Notes under the pieces: generated by a model
What the model was told of the DNA's origin: nothing
Databases searched by the model: none
Seen by the model: the letters and a program-made list of their open reading frames with translations, nothing else
NCBI GenBank assembly: GCA_944388135.1
Contig: CALXHP010000067.1
Location: forward strand, 1 to 33,777
DNA length: 33,777 bases
From: an uncultured Gemmiger sp.
GTDB taxonomy: Bacteria; Bacillota; Clostridia; Oscillospirales; Ruminococcaceae
Direction: 5' to 3'
Translations under genes and position numbers: made by a program
Shown here: in pieces, positions 15,655 to 22,981 of the stretch
Numbering within the stretch: position 1 is the first letter of the stretch
Layout: each line of letters starts with the position of its first letter

Positions 15655-16682
15655 TATTGCTTGCAGCGTTGTTGCCGCCGTTTGCATTTGCCAATGAATT
15701 GCCTGCGCCTGTTGAGGACATGCTGGGGCAAAGCGAATCGGACTTACAAGCTGCATCAGAGTGGCAGCTTACGGACCTTTTTGCATGGCTTGGGGAAGCG
15801 GCGGGACAATCCTGGCACATGCCTGTACGCTTTGCCCTGCAGGCCTGCGGCTATCTGTTACTGGCTGGTGCTTTTGGTCTGGTTGCGGGGGGAGGAAGCT
15901 GGCGGCACTGTCTGGATTCTGTTTCCCTGTTGGGATTTGGAATATTAAGCCTTTCTGCCATGATGTCCCTGATGGATACCGTGGTGACAACGGCGCAAGA
16001 TTGCCAAAATTATCTGATTGCCTTTGTACCGGTGTACAGTGGCGTTGCTGCTGTGGGCGGACAGAGCGCGGGTGCTTTGGTGTATAGCGGCATGTTTTTT
16101 GCCATGTCGGGGTTTCTGGCAGCGATGATTGAAAATATTTTGTTGCCTGTCATGCAGGTGTACTTCTGTTTTGCGGCTTGTGCCTGCATATGGGGAAATG
16201 CGGGAATTGAAGAAGCCGCATCCCTGTTTGCAAAATGCTTGCACTGGCTTTTAAAAGTTTGCGGAATAATTTTCAGCCTGGTCCTTGGGCTACAGAATAT
16301 ATTGGCCGGCAGTGTGGATAATGCGGTCATGAAAACCGGGAAAAGTGCATTACAAGGTTTTATTCCGGTTGTGGGGGATGCAGCTGCCGCTGCTCTGTCC
16401 GGCGCAGCAGCTGCTGTGCAGATGCTGAAGGGATCTTTGGCTTTGGCTGCTTTGGGCGCGTTGGCGATTCTGTTCCTTCCGGTTTTCCTGCATTGTTTGC
16501 TGTATACAGCGGCTTTTGCGGGAGCGGGAATCGTGGCATCCTCTATCGGCCAAAAGCAAAGCGGGCGACTGTGCAAACTGTATTTTGAGGGTACAAGACT
16601 GTGTGCGTCCGTTTTGGTGTTGTATTTTTTCATGGTGTTTTTATCCACGGCTCTGCTTTTGGTTTCGGGAAATGGAGGATGA
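15573..16682 (+). CDS. spoIIIAE: Stage III sporulation protein AE
   Basis: Polytopic membrane protein of the SpoIIIA channel; about seven membrane segments, with DMLGQSESDLQ in the N-terminal region and AVMKTGKSALQGFIPVVGDAAAAALSGAA, a clear SpoIIIAE landmark. The start is uncertain. GTG 15573 gives 369 residues and an intact signal peptide (RKSPGIASG, later ARFLCGIFAVILLAALL, ending PFAFA-NELP) but overlaps spoIIIAD by 82 bases and has a poor Shine-Dalgarno. TTG 15657, just after the spoIIIAD stop, would give 341 residues and lose the charged end of the signal. The Bacillus protein is about 400 residues. Gene identity is secure; the start is not. Confidence 0.85.
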   Translation: MRKSPGIASGASVAATAARFLCGIFAVILLAALLPPFAFANELPAPVEDMLGQSESDLQAASEWQLTDLFAWLGEAAGQSWHMPVRFALQACGYLLLAGAFGLVAGGGSWRHCLDSVSLLGFGILSLSAMMSLMDTVVTTAQDCQNYLIAFVPVYSGVAAVGGQSAGALVYSGMFFAMSGFLAAMIENILLPVMQVYFCFAACACIWGNAGIEEAASLFAKCLHWLLKVCGIIFSLVLGLQNILAGSVDNAVMKTGKSALQGFIPVVGDAAAAALSGAAAAVQMLKGSLALAALGALAILFLPVFLHCLLYTAAFAGAGIVASSIGQKQSGRLCKLYFEGTRLCASVLVLYFFMVFLSTALLLVSGNGG

Positions 16683-16685
16683 CAT

Positions 16686-17129
16686 ATGGAAACCATTCGT
16701 CATATGGCGCTGGGATGCTGTGTGATTTCAACAATAGCGGGAATGATTCGTGTCTTTTGGCCGGAAAATAACTTTGCGCCGGTCATAAATGCTGTTTTGG
16801 CTTTATATATTTTAACGGCAGCTTTGCAAATGATTCGTGGAACCGACTGGAAAACGCTGACGGCAGAGATCTATCGGCTTACGGCCTACACACAGCAGGA
16901 GGCGAACGTCTACGAGGAGTACGGGCGTGAAGTGGGGCTTTCCGCTTCTGTTGAAGCCATTCGGACGGTGTTGGATCAGGCCGGAGTGGAAGCTGCTGTG
17001 CAAATAGAAGGAGAAACCTGTAAGGTCATCTTATTGCATGGGGATGACAGGTCGCGGGCCGAAGCGATTTTAGCGGAGAGCTGCGGAACGATGGACTACG
17101 AAATTGTGGTGGGAGGTGAGCAACCTTGA
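16686..17129 (+). CDS. spoIIIAF: Stage III sporulation protein AF
   Basis: A 147-residue protein with two N-terminal membrane segments (about 9-25 and 33-50, including NAVLALYILTAALQMI) and a soluble ring-building-like domain outside the membrane (VEAAVQIEGETCKVILL). It is part of the SpoIIIA channel. GGAGGA (16675-16680), overlapping the spoIIIAE stop, precedes ATG 16686. Its stop overlaps the TTG start of spoIIIAG. Confidence 0.9.
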   Translation: METIRHMALGCCVISTIAGMIRVFWPENNFAPVINAVLALYILTAALQMIRGTDWKTLTAEIYRLTAYTQQEANVYEEYGREVGLSASVEAIRTVLDQAGVEAAVQIEGETCKVILLHGDDRSRAEAILAESCGTMDYEIVVGGEQP

Positions 17130-17665
17130 AATCGTGGGAACTACGCTGCCGTGAGTGGATCCAAAAGGGAAAACTTCTTTTACAGGATGAAAAAAAGAGA
17201 GTCAATCTTCTGCTTTCCGTTGGGTTGGCCGGACTGCTTCTGATGGCGCTTTCTGAGTGGTTACCTGAAGAAAAAAATACAGCGTCGGAGGTGCAGGACC
17301 CGGTATTGACAGAACTGGAATCCGACTATGCTTTGCAACTGGAAGAACGACTGCAAGCGCTGATTTCTCATATGGAGGGCGTGGGAAAGGTCGAGGTGAT
17401 GGTGACCCTTGCCTCCGGTGAAGAAAGCGTTTATGCAACAGATAACCAGACACAGGCTGACGGAAGCATGTCTACCAATCATGTACTTCTGGGCAATGAT
17501 GGTCTGGTGCAAACCGTGCAGTCGCCTCGCGTACTTGGTGTGGCCGTTCTTTGTGAAGGCGGTGGGGAAGCTGCTGTACAAAATCGTGTGAGCACACTGG
17601 TGGAATCCCTTACCGGCATCGGTGCCAATCATATTACCGTCGACAAAATGACGGCAACAGACTAA
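17126..17665 (+). CDS. spoIIIAG: Stage III sporulation protein AG
   Basis: A 179-residue single-pass protein whose homologue in Bacillus forms a 30-subunit ring in the intermembrane space of the sporangium. A membrane segment (VNLLLSVGLAGLLLMALSEWL, about residues 25-45) is followed by the ring-building motif domain: LEERLQALISHMEGVGKVEVMVTL, then PRVLGVAVLCEGGGEAAVQNRV and IGANHITVDKM. The start is TTG at 17126, four-base overlap with spoIIIAF, supported by GGGAGGTGAG at 17111-17120; no ATG fits. The TTG may keep the level of this ring subunit below its neighbours. Confidence 0.92.
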   Translation: MKSWELRCREWIQKGKLLLQDEKKRVNLLLSVGLAGLLLMALSEWLPEEKNTASEVQDPVLTELESDYALQLEERLQALISHMEGVGKVEVMVTLASGEESVYATDNQTQADGSMSTNHVLLGNDGLVQTVQSPRVLGVAVLCEGGGEAAVQNRVSTLVESLTGIGANHITVDKMTATD

Positions 17666-17678
17666 AGGGGGTATAACA

Positions 17679-18329
17679 ATGAAACACACAGGGGCCAAAC
17701 AGGGGAAAAATCGACAGGCAACGGCGGCGGTCATGATGTTGGCCTTAGGGGCAGCCATTTATCTGAATTGGTCTTTTGCAAAAGAGGCCCCGCAAGATCT
17801 GACGGTTTCCGAGACGGCCGCAGTGGAGACAGCCGCCGCTGCTGAAACAACGGCTGTGGTTGACCCGCTGGAAGCAGAAACGGAAACGGTGGCAGCGGAC
17901 GGGACTGTTCAGCAGGAAGTAAATAAAAATTATGGAGAAGCACAAATGGTCAGCGTCAATCAGGACAGCGGCGTGGAATTTTTTGAAGAGGCGCGTCTTT
18001 CCAGAAGCAAAGCCAGAGATGAGGCGCTGGAAGCATTGAATGAGGCGCTAAAAGATACCTCCGTAAGCGATACAGAAAAAAAGGAATTGACAGATAAGCT
18101 CAGTACCCAAATCAGCAACATTACCTTGGAAACAAAGCTGGAAACGTTGATCAAATCCAAGGGGTTTGCAGATTGTGTGGTCAGCCTGGAGGGCAACGGA
18201 GCCAACGTAACGGTTATGACGGAAAACGATGCACTGACCGCTGAGGAGGTGGCGCGCATTCGGGACGCCCTGATGGGCCAGTGCGAAAATCTGGAGGCAA
18301 AGGACATTACGATTGTAGAGGTAAAATAA
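17679..18329 (+). CDS. spoIIIAH: Stage III sporulation protein AH
   Basis: A 216-residue mother-cell membrane protein that binds SpoIIQ across the intermembrane space and tethers the engulfing membranes. After a short basic N-terminus a membrane segment (about residues 15-32) is followed by a low-complexity Ala/Glu/Thr linker (about 45-75), then the conserved domain: EARLSRSKARDEALEALNEAL, TEKKELTDKLSTQISNI, ETLIKSKGFADCVVSL and ENDALTAEEVARIRDAL. AAAGGGGG precedes ATG 17679. It is the last gene of the spoIIIA operon; no T-rich terminator is visible behind it, so read-through into asp23 is possible. Confidence 0.94.
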   Translation: MKHTGAKQGKNRQATAAVMMLALGAAIYLNWSFAKEAPQDLTVSETAAVETAAAAETTAVVDPLEAETETVAADGTVQQEVNKNYGEAQMVSVNQDSGVEFFEEARLSRSKARDEALEALNEALKDTSVSDTEKKELTDKLSTQISNITLETKLETLIKSKGFADCVVSLEGNGANVTVMTENDALTAEEVARIRDALMGQCENLEAKDITIVEVK

Positions 18330-18341
18330 CCCGCCAATCAG

Positions 18342-18407
18342 TTGCAAATGGTATGGTTTTGTGGTAAACTAAACTATACTATAACAAATAGTGGCCCCTT
18401 TTGGGGC
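18342..18407 (+). promoter_or_regulatory. Possible promoter and small hairpin before asp23
   Basis: TTGCAA (18342-18347) and TAAACT (18365-18370) are 17 bp apart, and a further AT-rich run with TATACT (18375-18380) follows. Downstream, GCCCC/GGGGC (18394-18398, 18403-18407) can form a 5-bp hairpin with a TTTT loop, 11 bp before the asp23 Shine-Dalgarno. A vegetative promoter is expected here because the next genes are housekeeping genes. Confidence 0.45.
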
Positions 18408-18432
18408 TGCATGCAACGGGAGGGTACACAAC

Positions 18433-18792
18433 ATGGATGTGCAGAATACCATCGGGGGCAGCTTGCAGATTTCGACGGATGTTTTGGCCAAGATCGCGCG
18501 CCTGGCTGCCTTGGAGGTTGGCGGCGTTGCCGAGGTGACCGCAGGGAACACCCAGAATGTGCGCAGACTGCTGGACCGTACCGGCCTGAAAAAGCCGGTC
18601 AGCGTTTCGCTGGAAGACGGTGTTGCGAAGGTGACGGTGCACCTGACTGCCAACTATGGTCAGAAAATCATGCCGTTGTGTGAAAAAGTGCAGGAGAGTG
18701 TCAAACAGGCCATCCAGAACATGACGGGAATCACAGTGGCCCGGGTGGATGTACTGGTTGTGGGTTTGGCACAGCCCGATGCACAGGACTGA
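18433..18792 (+). CDS. Asp23/Gls24 family envelope stress protein
   Basis: A 119-residue member of the Asp23/Gls24 family, membrane-associated or cytoplasmic proteins linked to envelope stress in Firmicutes. The family pattern is clear: GGSLQISTDVLAKIARLAALEVGGVAEV, then VSLEDGVAKVTVHLTANYGQKI, VQESVKQAIQNMTGITVARVDVLVVGL. The frame is open upstream to GTG 18391, but GGGAGGG (18418-18424) is well placed for ATG 18433. In clostridia the gene commonly sits before nusB, as here. No biochemical activity is known. Confidence 0.9.
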   Translation: MDVQNTIGGSLQISTDVLAKIARLAALEVGGVAEVTAGNTQNVRRLLDRTGLKKPVSVSLEDGVAKVTVHLTANYGQKIMPLCEKVQESVKQAIQNMTGITVARVDVLVVGLAQPDAQD

Positions 18793-18817
18793 AGAAAAGA
18801 AGGACAGGAAACCAAGT

Positions 18818-19234
18818 ATGGGAAAAAAGCTGACCCGCCGCGAATCCCGCGAGGCGGCCTTTTTGACGGCGTTTGCCGCCACGTTTGAACCTGAGATGCC
18901 GAGCCTGCCGGCCAGTGCAGAGCCGTTGGAATTGGACGCTTTCGGGCGTCAGCTTCTGGGGACTATGAATGAACACGCCGAAGAGCTGGATTCGCTGATC
19001 GAAAAGCATCTCAAGGGGTGGACCTTGAACCGCGTGCCGCGGGTAAGCCTGGTGGCACTTCGGCTCGGATTGGCTGAAATGCTGTATGGTGAGGAGCAAA
19101 AGCCGGGTGTGGCGATCAACGAAGCGGTAGAACTGGTAAAAAAATATGGCGCCGACAGCGATTATCAGTTTGTTAACGGTTTGCTTGGCACCGTAGCCCG
19201 TGAGCGGGAAGAAAGCTCTGAATCAAAATGCTGA
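18818..19234 (+). CDS. nusB: Transcription antitermination factor NusB
   Basis: An all-helical RNA-binding protein that with NusE binds boxA RNA to keep RNA polymerase processive on rRNA operons. The 138-residue product has the basic N-terminus RRESREAAFLTAFA (family RxxARxxAxQxLY), DSLIEKHLKGWTLNRVPRVSLVALRLGLAEML, and GVAINEAVELVKKYGADSDYQFVNGLLGTV, the strongest NusB signature. ATG 18818 has AAGGA and AGGA upstream. The stop codon overlaps the following TsaD-like gene (start at 19228), so translation is probably coupled. Confidence 0.95.
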   Translation: MGKKLTRRESREAAFLTAFAATFEPEMPSLPASAEPLELDAFGRQLLGTMNEHAEELDSLIEKHLKGWTLNRVPRVSLVALRLGLAEMLYGEEQKPGVAINEAVELVKKYGADSDYQFVNGLLGTVAREREESSESKC

Positions 19235-20175
19235 CGCTGGGGATCGATACCAGCAATTATGCAACCTCTCTGGCTGTGTTTGACACAAATGCCGGAGAGG
19301 TTGTTTGTGATTGCAAAAAGTTTTTACCGGTAAAAGAAGGGCAGATGGGGCTGCGCCAAAGCGATGCCCTGTTTCATCATGTCAGCGCACTGCCGCAGCT
19401 CTTGCAGGGTATGTCTGAACAAGCGGATTTTACGATGATCGGCGCGGTAGGGGTTTCGGCCAAACCGCGTCCGGTGGACGGGTCATATATGCCCTGTTTC
19501 CTTGCCGGAGTGAATGCGGCAACTTCTTTTGCGTTAGCCAAAAATATTCCGCTGGTAAAGACCACTCACCAACAGGGGCATATTGCGGCCGCCTTGTTTG
19601 CGACCGGAGACCGAAAATTATTTGGAACGGATACCCTGGTATTTCATGTATCTGGTGGCACTACGGATCTGTTGCTGTGCCATGGCGCGGAGAATATTGT
19701 TCCTTTGGGCACAAGCAGTGATCTTTATGCGGGTCAGGCGGTAGACCGTTTGGGCGTGAAGCTGGGATATCCATTCCCCGCCGGGCAGTACGTGAGCGAC
19801 CAGGCAGCTATCTGCACCGAAAAAGTACATCCCAAGGTGAGTGTGCGTGGAATGCAGTGCAGTCTTTCCGGTTTGGAAAACCAGTGCGCCAAATTGTTGG
19901 CGGAAGGAAAATCCCCGGCATATGTATGCAAGTATTGCCTTTTGTGTATTGGGGAAACGTTGGTCCGGATGGCCAACACTGCGTTACGGCAATATCCGGG
20001 CCTTCCCGTTGTATTTGCCGGAGGTGTTATGAGCAGCGAACTGATCCGGATGTATGTGACGCATCGGGTTCCGGATGCCCGTTTTGTGCCGGGAAAGTTT
20101 GCCAGCGATAACGCAATCGGTGTTGCAGTCCTGGCAGCCAAGGAGAACCACGCATGGCCGATTTCATCAATGTAA
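19228..20175 (+). CDS. TsaD/Kae1-like (M22) ASKHA-fold protein, not canonical TsaD
   Basis: A 315-residue relative of TsaD/Gcp, annotated in many clostridia as M22 peptidase. The N-terminus LGIDTSNYATSLAV is the phosphate-1 loop. Metal ligands equivalent to TsaD are visible: H114 and H118 in TTHQQGH, and D294 in FASDNAIGVA. ATP-site blocks include HVSGGTTDLLL, VDRLGVKLGYP and FAGGVMSSELI. It differs from TsaD in having SAKPRPVDGSYMPCFLAG where TsaD has a TxGPGLxGALLVG loop. True TsaD was not found in this window. Whether it acts in t6A synthesis, or on another substrate, is unknown; the protease label is historical. It overlaps nusB by 7 bases and xseA by 22 bases. Confidence 0.82.
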   Translation: MLTLGIDTSNYATSLAVFDTNAGEVVCDCKKFLPVKEGQMGLRQSDALFHHVSALPQLLQGMSEQADFTMIGAVGVSAKPRPVDGSYMPCFLAGVNAATSFALAKNIPLVKTTHQQGHIAAALFATGDRKLFGTDTLVFHVSGGTTDLLLCHGAENIVPLGTSSDLYAGQAVDRLGVKLGYPFPAGQYVSDQAAICTEKVHPKVSVRGMQCSLSGLENQCAKLLAEGKSPAYVCKYCLLCIGETLVRMANTALRQYPGLPVVFAGGVMSSELIRMYVTHRVPDARFVPGKFASDNAIGVAVLAAKENHAWPISSM

Positions 20176-21374
20176 CGACTCTCAATCGACTGGCCAAGAA
20201 CGTTCTTGCCCAGTGTGAACCGCTCAGTAATATCGTTGTCTGTGGGGAGATTTCGGGATTTACACGTCACTATAAAAGCGGGCATCTGTATTTCAACCTG
20301 AAAGATGAAGCGTCCAGTGTAAAAAGTGTCATGTTCCGCGGACAAACGCGCCTGCTGAATTTTGAACCCCAAAACGGTATGCAGGTCTTGGCTTACGGGC
20401 ACGCTACCATTTATGAGCGGGATGGAGCCTTTCAGCTGTATGTGGATTATATGCGTCCATTTGGTGCCGGAGCGGCGCAAATGGCTTTTGATGCACTATA
20501 TAAAAAGCTGGAGGGGGAAGGGCTGTTTGCGCAGGAACGGAAGCGCCCTTTGCCGTCCATGCCCCATTGCATCGGCGTTGTTACCAGCAAAACGGGTGCG
20601 GCTTGGCAGGATGTTCAAAACGTTATTGGCCGTCGTTGGCCGCTGGTGAGGCTTTTGCTTGCACCGGTTACTGTGCAGGGGCTGGAAGCGGAACAAAGTA
20701 TTATTTCGGGAATTCGGGCACTGGATCGGGACGAACGCCCGGATGTGATTCTGGTTACCCGGGGCGGCGGCAGCAAGGAAGATCTGTGGATTTTTAACAG
20801 CGAGCGGATTGCCCGTGCGGCGGCCGCCTGTCGAAAGCCGGTTGTATCGGCAGTCGGGCATGAGATTGATACGACCATTCTGGATTATGTTGCGGATCTT
20901 CGTGCGCCCACACCTTCGGCGGCAGCGGAACTTTGCGTGCCCGACCGTGCAGAATTTTTGCAAAAAATATCCGTTTTGCAGGAGAATATTCAAAATAATA
21001 TACAGAATCGCATGCAAATATGCTATAATAAGTTTATGATGGTCGGTGTACGCCAAAGTATGCTGCAGGTACAGCAAGGGTTGGTGCGGCGTCGGCAGGC
21101 ACTGGGGCAGGCCATACAAAATATGGAGGGAGCACAGAGCCAAAAGGTATCTCAGGCGGAAAGGTCACTGCAGGCGGCCGCTGCTCTGGCCCATTCTTTA
21201 AATCCCTATGCTGTGCTGGCACGTGGTTATGCAATTGCCAGCCGGGAGGGAGAGGTTCGTGCGGTAGAGGAACTGAATCCCGGCGACAGAATCACGTTGT
21301 ACGGTGCGCGGGCGGAGGCAGACTGTACTGTACGGTCTGTACGAAAAATAATGCAAGGGAGCGGCAACCCATGA
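20154..21374 (+). CDS. xseA: Exodeoxyribonuclease VII large subunit
   Basis: Catalytic subunit of exonuclease VII, which degrades single-stranded DNA from both ends. The 406-residue protein has an N-terminal OB fold (NIVVCGEISGFTRHYKSGHLYFNLKD), the catalytic domain with IGVVTSKTGAAWQDV, VLVTRGGGSKEDLW (here VILVTRGGGSKEDLW), FNSERIARA and SAVGHEIDTTILDYVADLRAPTPSAAAEL, a long coiled coil (about 270-345) and a short C-terminal domain with ARGYAIASREG. ATG 20154 overlaps the previous gene by 22 bases. A four-base overlap (ATGA) links it to xseB, fixing the subunit ratio. Confidence 0.96.
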   Translation: MADFINVTTLNRLAKNVLAQCEPLSNIVVCGEISGFTRHYKSGHLYFNLKDEASSVKSVMFRGQTRLLNFEPQNGMQVLAYGHATIYERDGAFQLYVDYMRPFGAGAAQMAFDALYKKLEGEGLFAQERKRPLPSMPHCIGVVTSKTGAAWQDVQNVIGRRWPLVRLLLAPVTVQGLEAEQSIISGIRALDRDERPDVILVTRGGGSKEDLWIFNSERIARAAAACRKPVVSAVGHEIDTTILDYVADLRAPTPSAAAELCVPDRAEFLQKISVLQENIQNNIQNRMQICYNKFMMVGVRQSMLQVQQGLVRRRQALGQAIQNMEGAQSQKVSQAERSLQAAAALAHSLNPYAVLARGYAIASREGEVRAVEELNPGDRITLYGARAEADCTVRSVRKIMQGSGNP

Positions 21375-21586
21375 AACAGCCTAAATCATTTGAAGAAGGT
21401 ATGCAGCGTCTGCAGGAAGTGCTTTCTGCATTGCAGGATGAAACGACCCCCTTGGCGCAGTCTGTAAAACTTTATGCAGAAGCCGCAAACCTCATCGCAT
21501 ATTGCAAGAAAACCTTGGATGATGCCCAGCTGCGGATTGAAGAGATAGATGCGGAACTGGCACAAAAGACGGGGGAAAACGTATGA
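21371..21586 (+). CDS. xseB: Exodeoxyribonuclease VII small subunit
   Basis: A 71-residue helical subunit that coats the coiled coil of XseA in multiple copies. The family motif is clear: KSFEEGMQRLQEVLSALQDETTPLAQSVKLYAEAANLIAYCKKTLDDAQLRIEEI (normally FEEALxxLExIVxxLExGxxxLexslxxyexG). ATG 21371 overlaps the xseA stop as ATGA, and its own stop overlaps the ispA start likewise. Confidence 0.95.
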   Translation: MKQPKSFEEGMQRLQEVLSALQDETTPLAQSVKLYAEAANLIAYCKKTLDDAQLRIEEIDAELAQKTGENV

Positions 21587-22470
21587 AGCGGGACGAATAC
21601 CAGACCTGTTTTACAAAATGGGCCCAGAAAACCGAAGAACGGTTGACGGAACTCTGCGATGAATACCTTCCTGCAAACACCCGGATCGGGCAGGCTGCCC
21701 GGTATAGTCTGCTGGGAGGCGGCAAACGTGTCCGCGCCGTGCTGACGCTGGCCAGTTGCCGTCTGTGCGGGGAACCTGCCGAAAAGGCGCTGGATTATGC
21801 GTGTGCCCTGGAAATGCTCCATTGCTATTCCTTGATCCATGATGATATGCCTTGTATGGATAACGATGATTTTCGCCGGGGGCGGCCCAGCTGCCATAAA
21901 CAATATGACGAGGCTACAGCGCTACTGGCTGCGGATGCATTGGTTACAGCTGCCTTTGAGGTGATCGCACATGCGGATCTGCCAGCAGAAAGCCGCGTGG
22001 AGGCAGCAGCCATTCTGTCCAAAGCAGGTGGTGCGCGTGGGATGCTCTGCGGGCAGGAATTGGATAAGAAGTACGAAACCCAGCCGGCAACAGAGCAACA
22101 GCTTCTGGAACTGCACTCGCACAAAACCGGAGCTTTGATCATCGCCGCAGCAGATCTTGGCTGTGTTGCGGCGGAGGCTGATCCCGCCGTGAGGAAGGCT
22201 CTGCAATGCTATGCTGCAGAAGTGGGCTTGGTGTTTCAGATTGTAGACGATGTGCTGGACGTCACCTCTACCACAGAAGAGCTCGGCAAACCGGTGGGCA
22301 GTGATGCAGAAAACGATAAAACAACGTTTGTCTCTTTGTATGGACTGGAAGGTGCCCGGCGTTTGGCAAAAGAACATAACGAAACTGCGTTGACCTCGCT
22401 GCGGGATATGGGCCCCTCGGCAGATTTTTTGCGCCTGCTGGCGGAAGAACTGCTGCAACGGAAAAAATAA
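21583..22470 (+). CDS. ispA: Farnesyl (geranyl) diphosphate synthase
   Basis: Short-chain trans-prenyltransferase that condenses isopentenyl diphosphate with DMAPP and GPP to farnesyl diphosphate, feeding undecaprenyl and quinone synthesis. The 295 residues carry GGGKRVRAVL, the first Asp-rich motif DDMPCMD (D87, D88, D93 with flanking NDDFRRGRPSCHK), the GQELD block, HSHKTGALI and the second Asp-rich motif QIVDDVLDVT, then KTTFVSLYG. The residues before the first motif (LEMLHCYSLIHDDMP) fit the FPP synthase length group. It is translationally coupled to xseB, and its operon partner dxs makes the precursors. Confidence 0.95.
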   Translation: MKRDEYQTCFTKWAQKTEERLTELCDEYLPANTRIGQAARYSLLGGGKRVRAVLTLASCRLCGEPAEKALDYACALEMLHCYSLIHDDMPCMDNDDFRRGRPSCHKQYDEATALLAADALVTAAFEVIAHADLPAESRVEAAAILSKAGGARGMLCGQELDKKYETQPATEQQLLELHSHKTGALIIAAADLGCVAAEADPAVRKALQCYAAEVGLVFQIVDDVLDVTSTTEELGKPVGSDAENDKTTFVSLYGLEGARRLAKEHNETALTSLRDMGPSADFLRLLAEELLQRKK

Positions 22471-22482
22471 GGATTGTGACCT

Positions 22483-22950
22483 ATGACATTGCTGCATGAT
22501 GCTTTGAGTTGGAATTTTGTGCTGGTGACAGCGATCTGCGCTTCTTTGCTGGCCCAACTGATCAAAGTGCTTTTGAATTTGTTTACGTTTCATCGGTTTA
22601 TTGCCGAACGTATGTGGGGAGCAGGCGGTATGCCGAGCTCTCACTCGGCTACAGTTTGCGCGATGGTGGTTGCCACGGGACGACACTGCGGTGTGGGATC
22701 TTCGCAATTCGCCATTGCAGCCGTACTGTCCATCATTGTTATGTATGATGCCATGGGCGTGCGCTACGAAACAGGAGAACAGGCGAAATTGTTAAACCGC
22801 ATGTTCAGCGAATGGATGGACCAGGGAGCGGCCTCCTTTCCTTTTTTAGGCGGCAAAAAGCTTAAAGAAATGGTCGGCCATACGCCGATCGAAGTTTTAA
22901 CGGGCGCAGTGCTGGGCATTGTGCTGGGATTTGCCATGCCAATGGTATGA
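22483..22950 (+). CDS. Divergent PAP2 family membrane protein (DUF212)
   Basis: A 155-residue membrane protein of the divergent PAP2/acid phosphatase-like family (Bacillus YuiD type). It has about four hydrophobic segments, the phosphatase-like motif GGMPSSHSA at residues 48-56, the YDAMGVRYETGEQAKLLN block and the C-terminal GHTPIEVLTGAVLGIVLGF. The motifs match a lipid-phosphate or prenyl-phosphate phosphatase fold. Placement between ispA and dxs suggests a prenyl diphosphate substrate, but this is inference; the fold lacks one of the canonical PAP2 motifs. AAGGATTG precedes ATG 22483. Confidence 0.85.
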   Translation: MTLLHDALSWNFVLVTAICASLLAQLIKVLLNLFTFHRFIAERMWGAGGMPSSHSATVCAMVVATGRHCGVGSSQFAIAAVLSIIVMYDAMGVRYETGEQAKLLNRMFSEWMDQGAASFPFLGGKKLKEMVGHTPIEVLTGAVLGIVLGFAMPMV

Positions 22951-22981
22951 TTGTGTAAAAACTACTGCGAGGTGCTGAAAA

